Positions 16,248-24,100 of a stretch of 63,302 nucleotides of DNA are shown here, piece by piece. Source of the DNA: an uncultured Clostridia bacterium. GTDB taxonomy: Bacteria > Bacillota > Clostridia > Oscillospirales > Oscillospiraceae. A model generated the notes under the pieces. The model worked only from the letters and a program-made list of their open reading frames with translations. It ran no database searches and was not told the origin of the DNA. The stretch spans positions 1 to 63,302 of the forward strand of contig CANSAE010000007.1 of the NCBI GenBank assembly GCA_947644595.1, given 5' to 3'. The number at the start of each line of letters is the position of its first letter. Position 1 is the stretch's first letter. The position numbers and the translations under genes were made by a program.

Positions 16248-16730
16248 ATGGCAGATCGTGAACATATCCCCGCCGCGAAAAAGACGGTGTACCTGGACAA
16301 GCAGATGTTCGCCACCATTATGTGCATGATCCCCGCAGGGAAGCTCACCACCGAGGAGGCCATTTGCGAGATGTGGGCCAGACGGAAGGGGGCGGACACC
16401 TGTGAGATTAAAGATGGCGGCATTATGCCCTTTGACAAGCAGATGTTTTGGACGCCCGCCGATGTTCAGCGTGTGGACTTTATCTCTGATTTCAAGTCAT
16501 ATCGAAAAGTTGAGCATAATTTGGAAGATTTAATCCCTTACTGGCGTATGATCTCGCTCAAAGGCACCCTGATAGACTTTGGCCGCTATTTTGACAAGGA
16601 AACGCAGAAAGAGTTATTGGAACAGGAGGGTCATGTCATTGTCCAGCCCAACCCAAACAGACGAATTTACCGAGTAGAAAACTACAAAACGGCGCTCTTT
16701 GACCTGAATAAGCTGATAATCAAAGAATGA
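16248..16730 (+). CDS. Alkyltransferase-like (ATL/MGMT-fold) protein, putative
   Basis: A 160-aa protein starting at ATG 16248 (GGAGG six bases upstream). Two parts resemble the DNA-binding half of O6-alkylguanine transferases: CMIPAGKLTTEEAICEMWAR (helix-turn-helix region) and, near residues 107-137, IPYWRMISLKGTLIDFGRY then KETQKELLEQEG. The latter matches the PCHRV-to-LLxxEG core of the family, but the methyl-accepting cysteine position reads Tyr-Trp, as in ATL proteins that bind lesions without repairing them. The family link is my reading of motif order and is not certain. The gene has its own promoter and stands alone on the plus strand. Confidence 0.5.
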   Translation: MADREHIPAAKKTVYLDKQMFATIMCMIPAGKLTTEEAICEMWARRKGADTCEIKDGGIMPFDKQMFWTPADVQRVDFISDFKSYRKVEHNLEDLIPYWRMISLKGTLIDFGRYFDKETQKELLEQEGHVIVQPNPNRRIYRVENYKTALFDLNKLIIKE

Positions 16731-16755
16731 AAGTTTAATTTCAGCTATATGAAAC

Positions 16756-16783
16756 CGGCAAGGCCGCAGGTGCAGTCTTGCCG
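16756..16783. terminator. Weak hairpin between convergent genes
   Basis: CGGCAAG (16756-16762) pairs with CTTGCCG (16777-16783), with a T/A-rich stretch after it. It lies between the alkyltransferase-like gene and the convergent Fic gene. Confidence 0.4.
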
Positions 16784-16802
16784 TAAATTTATGCCTATGT
16801 GC

Positions 16803-17450
16803 TTATCGGGCGTCCCGGTCTGGCTTCTTCCGGGGGCGCTCATCACTTATATCTGCCGTCCTATAAACATCATAACCCTCGTAATGATAGCTGGCGTCCA
16901 CGCCCTTCATATAAACCTCCCGGTCGTTGATTTTGTCGGTCAGGGCCGCTTTCAAAAGGGTTTTGATCTCCAAATCTTTGACAGGGCTGCGCTCCATCGC
17001 CAGCAGATAGTCCTCCTTGTCTACCCGGCTCCAGTCAATGACCTGACGGAGTTCCTTTTTCAGAATAGCGTCCAGCCAGAGCCGGGTGCTTCTGCCGTTG
17101 CCCTCCCGGAACGGGTGTGCCACATTCATCTCCACATACTTCTCAATGATCTCGTCAAAGGTGGATTGCGGCATTTGCCCGATATGCTCCAGCGCCGCTT
17201 GCAGGTAAAGGACGGGGGCAAAACGGAAATTTCCCTTTGCGATATTCACGGTGCGGACTTGTCCCGCAAAGCCATATATCTCATCAAACAGATATTTGTG
17301 GATTTGTGCAAGCCCCTGAAATGTCCCTACCTCAAATTGATTTAACAGGCCCTTTTCAAACAGTTCCAGCGCCTTCGCCTTGCTGATCCGTTCCTCCATT
17401 CTGGCAAGCTCCGCCGAGTCGGTGATGCCCAGCTTGTTTTCCAATGCCAT
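16803..17450 (-). CDS. Fic family protein (second copy type)
   Basis: A 215-aa Fic protein with the complete motif HPFREGNGRSTRLW near residues 112-125. It differs from the Fic at 12.5 kb: it begins MALENKLGITDSAELARMEE and has no antitoxin gene beside it. The start at ATG 17450 is supported by AGGAGG eight bases upstream and a promoter 37 bases further; the longer frame to 17534 would run through that promoter. Proteins of this type are common in Firmicutes elements and are possible self-regulated AMP-transferases. Target unknown. Confidence 0.88.
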   Translation of the reverse strand: MALENKLGITDSAELARMEERISKAKALELFEKGLLNQFEVGTFQGLAQIHKYLFDEIYGFAGQVRTVNIAKGNFRFAPVLYLQAALEHIGQMPQSTFDEIIEKYVEMNVAHPFREGNGRSTRLWLDAILKKELRQVIDWSRVDKEDYLLAMERSPVKDLEIKTLLKAALTDKINDREVYMKGVDASYHYEGYDVYRTADISDERPRKKPDRDAR

Positions 17451-17486
17451 CTGCGTATCCTCCTGAAAGTGTTTCCTGTTGCTGAT

Positions 17487-17515
17487 ATTATACCGAAATA
17501 ACGGCGTTTCGTCAA
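17487..17515 (-). promoter_or_regulatory. Sigma-70 promoter for the second Fic gene
   Basis: On the minus strand TTGACG (17510-17515) and TATAAT (17487-17492) are separated by 17 bp. It overlaps the stop codon of the upstream small gene. Confidence 0.82.
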
Positions 17516-17709
17516 TCGTCTGGGGCTGCGTCAAATACGCTCAATTCTATAAATTCAGCGGATGGATCGCCTGTCAGCCTTTTCAAGTAGTCCTTGCCGC
17601 CGTCCACGGCCACCCCCCGGCATTTGCACCATTTCAGGTCGTGGTTGTGTTCAGACACGATGATGCCGCCGCACCGCTTACACTGGATTTGATTGACGGA
17701 AATTTTCAT
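17512..17709 (-). CDS. Small zinc-ribbon-like protein
   Basis: A 65-aa protein starting MKISVNQIQCKRCGGIIVS. It has CxxC (residues 10-13), a HNH-like EHNHDLKWC stretch and a second CKC, which together could bind one zinc ion. The upstream AGGAGA lies rather far (about 14 bases) from ATG 17709, so the start is uncertain. It lies between DUF6664 and the Fic gene. Similar short Cys-rich proteins are widespread in Firmicutes; function unknown. Confidence 0.6.
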   Translation of the reverse strand: MKISVNQIQCKRCGGIIVSEHNHDLKWCKCRGVAVDGGKDYLKRLTGDPSAEFIELSVFDAAPDD

Positions 17710-17791
17710 CTTTTTTGCTCTTTCTCCTATGAATTTTTTGTTCCCGATTATGTAGGGGGCGGCGCTGGCTGACTGCCAACGCCGCCCTTCG

Positions 17792-18121
17792 TCACAGGAC
17801 ACACGCTTTTTTGAGATAGCCCACTCCGTCATAACAGCCCCGGAGGTAGAGCGTCTGTATCTCTATCTCCACAAGCTGGCTTTGCAGGCCCATGACCTGA
17901 ATGAGTGCCGCGCACTCCTGTTCGGTCAGCGCCGATGCCTGTTCCGTGTCGAACACCTTCATCACATGGGGATATTGCTGAAAGATGCTCTCCATCTTGT
18001 CCCGGATGGCCCGGTACTCCTTGTCCGTCTTGGGCAGCTTCGCGGTGATAGAACTCACATACTCCTGAAACGCTGTGCCCTGGGCGTCCACAAAGGTTTC
18101 AAATTTTATCTTGTCAGCCAC
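17792..18121 (-). CDS. DUF6664-like mobile element protein
   Basis: A 109-aa hydrophilic helical protein (segments YVSSITAKLPKTDKEYRAI and QECAALIQVMGLQSQLVEIE). The start at GTG 18121 is chosen because GGAGGT lies seven bases upstream and the strong promoter at 18152-18180 leaves a leader of about 25 bases; the longer open frame to 18265 would begin upstream of that promoter and overlap the helicase gene. Function unknown. Its promoter carries the shared TCGCACATTTG motif. Confidence 0.68.
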   Translation of the reverse strand: MADKIKFETFVDAQGTAFQEYVSSITAKLPKTDKEYRAIRDKMESIFQQYPHVMKVFDTEQASALTEQECAALIQVMGLQSQLVEIEIQTLYLRGCYDGVGYLKKACVL

Positions 18122-18151
18122 CGCTTTTACCTCCGCCTGTTTTCTGCGGCC

Positions 18152-18188
18152 ATTATACCGCATAGCCACCGACTCGGCAAATGTGCGA
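18152..18188 (-). promoter_or_regulatory. Promoter with TCGCACATTTG motif over the -35, for the DUF6664-like gene
   Basis: On the minus strand TTGCCG (18175-18180), 17 bp, TATAAT (18152-18157). The 11-bp motif TCGCACATTTG covers 18178-18188 and overlaps the -35 by three bases. The -35 box and spacing are identical to those of the promoter at 25968-26004. Confidence 0.82.
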
Positions 18189-18191
18189 TGC

Positions 18192-21100
18192 TCACCGATC
18201 CCGGTCAGGATCATCACGGGCCGGTTCGCCAGCTTCGTCCCCCACATCCCCGTCCACGATCTCATTCTCCTGTTTGTCCATATTTAGCAGAATGTTCAGT
18301 TCATCCAGACGGGCCGACTTTGTTTTCAGCTCGTCCTCCTGGGGAAACGGCTTCTCAACCTCCACCTTTGCGCTGGCAAGCTGGGTTTCGTAGGTGGTCA
18401 TGTCGTCTTGGGCAGATTTTAGGTGATTCTCAAAGTTACTGAGCAGATTGTCAAGCCGCTGGATATTGCCGTAAACATCTTGGCCCAGGGCTACGCTATC
18501 GGCGTTGACGCCTGCCAGCCTCACCGTGTACTCCTTATAAAACGGACTAAAGAAAAGTTCCATCTGAAAGCCCCGGTACTCGCCCAGGGGGATGACGGCG
18601 TTATCGTCCGTCAGGGTTTTGCGGGCGGCGAGGATGGCGCTGCCCGCCGCCTTTTTTTCAGTATAGGTTACGCCCCTCACCACCATGGGGGAAAAGCCGT
18701 CCTTGTTGGGGTGGGTATTTGCGTCCCGGATGGCGATATTCTCCTGTGCGCTTTTGATCTCCGCCTTGGCGATGGCGATTCGCTGGGGGAAATACTTGAT
18801 AATGCTGTCCTCCAGGGAATACTTCTGGCTCAAATGGTTGGCTTTCAGCAGTTTCAGCCGCTGAACATCAATGTCCAAATCCATCTTCTCCTTGATTCGC
18901 TCATCACCGGCGCAGAGGGCCTTGATCTCGGCGTAGGACAGGGCGGTTTCGTCAATGTCCTCGACGGAGCGGGCCGGGGATTTGCTGGTCATGATCTGGC
19001 CGATGAATTTCTGCTTGCTCTCCACCAACTGGTAGAGGTAGCTGTCAAAAGTGTCCTCGGTGACGTAGGTGTAAATGTCCACCTCGTCGTTCTCGTTCTT
19101 TTGGCGGATGATGCGCCCCTCCCGCTGTTGGAGGTCGCTGGGCCTCCACGGGCAATCCAAATGGTGGAGTGCGATTAACTTGTGCTGGACGTTGGTGCCC
19201 GCCCCCATCTTCTGTGTGGAGCCGATCAGCACCCGTATCTGGCCGGAACGGACTTTGCCGAACAGTTCTTTTTTCTTGGCCTCTGTGTTAGCCGAATGGA
19301 CGTAGGCTATTTCTTCAGCCGGTATGCCCTTGGCGATCAGCTTGTCGCACAGGTCATCGTACAAGTTTTGAAACGACGCCATTTCAAAAGCGCCCGGTTC
19401 AGTTTCCACCATTTCAATGGGCCGTTCCTTTCCGGGGGTAGACAGGTCGCAGAATATCATTTGCGCAGAACGCTGGTCGGCTGTGCGCTGCCATATCTCA
19501 AAGACATTTTCGGCGCAGGCGTTTACTTTGCTGGTTTCGCTGTCGGGGAGCAGGGGGTTGGTAAGCCGCTGGTCAAGGGCCAGCTTGCGTCCATCGTTGG
19601 TGATAAGCAGCATATTGTCCTGGTCGCTCCTTACCTCCCTGTTGCGTACCTTTTCAGCCCGTTCCGCCAGCGCCGCCACCATCTGCCTTTGCAATTCAGA
19701 GGGTTTCAGGGAGATCGTGTGATAAACGGCCTTGGGAACAGGAAGATTCAGCATATCCGCCGTCTGGATGTCCGCCACTTCCTTGAACATAGCCATCAGC
19801 TCCGGGAGGTTGTGGAACCTGGCAAACCGGGTCTTGGCCCGGTAGCCGGTGCCCTCTGGGGCCAGCTCTATGGCGGTGACGGTTTCCCCAAACGTGGACG
19901 CCCATGCGTCAAAGTGTAAAAGACCGTTGCGGCGTAGCGTTTCATACTGCAAATACTTCTGCATGGTGTAAAGCTCTACCATTGTGTTGCTGATAGGCGT
20001 ACCTGTGGCGAAAATAACGCCCCGGCCCTCGGTCAGCTCGTCCAGATAGCGGCACTTCATATAGAGGTCGCTGGACTTTTGCGCCTCCGTCTGACTGATG
20101 CCGCCCACGTTCCGCATTTTGGAAAAGGAGGCGAGGTTTTTATAATAATGGGCCTCGTCAATGAAAATGCGATCAACGCCCAATTCCTCAAACGTGACCA
20201 CATCATCTTTCCGGCTTTGGTCGTTCAGTCTTGCCAGCTTTTCCCGAATGTCTTTCCGGGTTTTCGCCAACTGCTTAACGGAGAAATTCTCCCCCTTCTG
20301 CTCTTTCAATTCTGCGATGCCCAGGGCGATTTCGTCCAACTGCTGTTCCAGCGTAAACCGCTGGCGCTCTATGCTCATGGGTATCTTCTCAAACTGGCTG
20401 TGCCCGATGATGATGGCGTCATAGTCCCCGGTGGCAATTCGGCCACAAAACCGTTTTCGGTTCTTGGTTTCAAAGTCCTTTTTAGTCGCCACAAGGATAT
20501 TCGCGGAGGGATAGAGCTGCAAATACTCCGCCGCCCACTGCTCCGTCAGGTGGTTGGGCACCACGAACAGGCTCTTTTGACACAGGCCCAGCCGCTTGCT
20601 TTCCTGCGCCGCCGCTGCCATCTCCCACGTTTTCCCGGCCCCCACCACATGGCCTAATAGGGTGTTGCCGCCGTAGAGGATGCGGGCGATGGCGTCCCGC
20701 TGGTGCTTGCGTAGCGTGATCTCCGGGTTCATGCCCACAAAACTGATGTGGCTTCCATCGTACTCGCGGGGCCGCAAGCTATTGAATTGCACATTATAGA
20801 GCGTTGTCAGCCGTTCTCTCCGGGCCGGGTCTTTCCATATCCAGTCCTGGAACGCCTGCTTGATAAGCTCCTGCTTGCCCTGGGCGATGGCGGTTTCTTT
20901 CTTGTTCAGCACAGCGGTTTTCTTTCCGTCCCTGTCCTGAACATAGTCAAAAATCCGCACATCCCGCAGGTTCAGGGTGTCCTCGATGATCTTGTAGGCA
21001 TTGATGCGGGTGGTGCCGTAGGTGCTGTTGGCCTTGACGTTCACCCGGTCAACACTTTTCCCCTCCACGTTCCAGGCCCCCGTATACCGGGAGAAATGGA

Positions 21101-24100
21101 CGTGAATTTTTTCCTGACAATTATCGGACGTGTCCAGCAGTTCAAAAACAAACTGCTCTACCACGTCCGGGGGGAGCCAGGTGGAGCCGAGCCGCACGGA
21201 AATCTCGCTGGCGTTTAGATCTGTCGGCTGTACCTGTTCCAGCGCCTCCACGTTGACTTGAAATGCCGGGTCGGTTTCTGCCGCCCGTTTTGCGTCGGCC
21301 AACTTCTCCCGCACGTTGCCGGAGAGGTATTCGTCAGCGGTCTGCCAGCCCTTGTACCAATCCACCGCCTCGCCGTCAATGTCAAAGGAGCCGGTGTTGG
21401 GGTCTTTGAAAATGACGCCCTTCAAGTCCTCCACGACCTGGGGTATCTTATCCCCACCACCCATCAGGGAGGCCATAAAGCCTAAATCCACACACGCCCT
21501 TTCAGCCAGTGACACAGCCAGGGCCTCGGAGGACGTGTCCACGCTGGTGATAACAGTTTTCTGCTTGATGGTGCGCTTGGTGAACATATCCGCCTTACGG
21601 ACAAAGTTGCGCTCGTCGTCCAGCACTTCCAGGGAGGCCAGCAGGAAATAGGCGCTGTCCATCCTGAACGCAATGCTGTTGCCGCGGGAGTTGATGCGCC
21701 CATACTTCTCCACATAGGCGTCATAGAGGTCGTTCAGCTTCTTTTGTTCGGCCTGAATATCCTCGGCGGGCCAGTCCTCGGTCTGATAGTCAATGAGCGT
21801 CCGCACACAGTCCCGGATTTCAATCAGGCCCTTGATGCGGTTTGCCGCTGTGACGGACACCTCCACCGGGTTCATCCGGCTGTTTTCCCGGTAGTAGATT
21901 TCGCCGTCCACTACGGTATAGCTGAAATTCCGTACATTCGGGTCGGCGGGGATGGATTTGTCCTCGCTCTCCGCCTCCGGGTCGTCCAGCACATACTCGG
22001 TGATGGTGCCCTGGATATTCTGGATAGCGGCGGTGAGCTGCTCCCCCAGGTCTTGCCCCTCACGGGGCAGGCAGGCGGTTTCCGGCCCGTGGGGGCCGCT
22101 GACCTCCCGCATTTCGCCCATCACCATTTCCGGGTGGTCAATGAAATACTGATTCATTTTCAGCCCGTTTTCATCGGTGTTCAGGTGTACCCAATCCGGC
22201 TCCCCGCTGGCAAGGGCCTCCCGCTTCTGCAAAAACAGGATGTCGCTGGTCACTTCCGTACCGGCAGCGGCCTTAAAGGTATTGTTGGGCAGGCGGATTG
22301 CCCCCAGCAGATCGGCCCGCTGTGCGATATACTTTCGGACGTTGGGGTTCTCCTTGTCCATGGTGCCCTTACTGGTGACAAAGGCGATGATCCCACCGGG
22401 GCGCACCTTATCCAACGTTCGGGCAAAGAAATAGTCGTGAATGAGAAAATTGTGCTTTTCGTACCGCTTGTCAGATACCTTGAACGCCCCAAAGGGCACG
22501 TTGCCGATGGCGGCGTCAAAAAAGCTGTCCGGGAGGTCTGTTGCCTCAAACCCCTGGACAGCGACGGAAGATTTTTGATAGAGCTGCTGTGCGATGCGTC
22601 CGCTGATACCGTCCAGCTCTATGCCGTAGATTTTGGAGTCGGCCAGATCATCCGGGCGCATACCAATAAAGTTGCCGATGCCGCAGGACGGCTCCAGCAG
22701 ATTGCCGGTCTTGAAGCCCATGTTCTCCAATGCCTGATAAATGGAGCGGATGACCACGGGCGGGGTGTAAAAAGCAGTGAGGGTGGATTCTCTGGCGGCG
22801 GCGTATTCGTCCTCGTCCAGCAGGGCTTTTAGCTCGGCGTACTTGCTGTGTCGTTCATCAAAGCAATCGGCCAGCCCACCCCAGCCCACATACTGCGCCA
22901 ATACCGCCTGTTCCTCCGGGGTGGCAAACCGTTCCTCCCGTTCCAGCTTTTTCAGCAGGCGGATGGCCCGGACATTGTTGTTAAAACGTGTCCCCGGCGT
23001 TCCCACGCCGATGGCGTCATCGGTGATATGGTATTCATGCCGGTCTGCGTTGGGGACTTCGGGATGGAGGATAAAGGGAGATACTTTGGCTCTGCGCCGG
23101 GGCTCGGGTGGGGGCGGGGTTGGCCTATCATTGCCAGGGCCGTGCCCATCCGCTAAACTTTCCGTGCCCTTTTCAACCGTTTCCTTTTCAGCCGGTTCCG
23201 GCGTCCCCTGCTTGGCCCGTTCCACCGCCAGCCATTCAGCGGCCTCCTTGTCCGCCACGGCTTTCCTGACCTGCTTCAGATAATCCTCGGCCTGCCATTC
23301 GCTGGTAAATTCCTCCTGAACGCCCTCATCATCTACATATATCCCGCCCTGAACATCGTCCCATACGGCGTAGCCTTTCTCCGTTTCGATGATGGAAAAC
23401 CGTTCATCAGGCGGGAGCGTGCTGGCGGCGATCTGTTTCACATCGGCCATGACCTGCTGAATAAAGGGGTCTGCGTCCAGCTTGTCCGGGTCAACGATGT
23501 GGCCGTCCACAATACCGTTTTCCGCAAGGGCAGCACGAATAGCAGCGGGGTCAATGTCAGAGAAATCGTCCGTTCCCGGTTTGGCCTTCTCGCTGGGCTG
23601 TGCGGGAAACGAGGAAATTACACGCTGGTTATTTTTCAGCGCCGCCACAATTACATCAAAGCCCTTACTGTTCAGCTTCTTTACATAGTCCTTCAGTTTG
23701 TGGGCAGGAAAACCGCACATGGAAACACGGCCATATTCGGGGATGTTGCGCTTGGTCAGGGTCAGGTCAAGGGCCGTCGCCGCGCTTTTTGCGTCCTCGC
23801 CTTCAAGCCCTCCGTACAGTTCAAAGAAGTCGCCCACCTGATACAGCACCAGACTGTCGGGGTTATGCTCCTTGATGGAGTTGTAGGCGTCCCAAAACCT
23901 GCCGCTGTCAGGCCCCGGCTGTGGAGCGGGGCCGCGCTGCGCCGTTTCCGCCTCCTTGCGGACAGCCTCTTGCAGAACGGGGACGATCTCACGGTATGCG
24001 TCGTATTGGCTGAGAAAATCCAGCACACCGCCGTCGCCGTCCCCAATATCCTGACGCTCGGTGAATGTCCGTCCATCTGGCATGACAAGGGTAAATTTCA

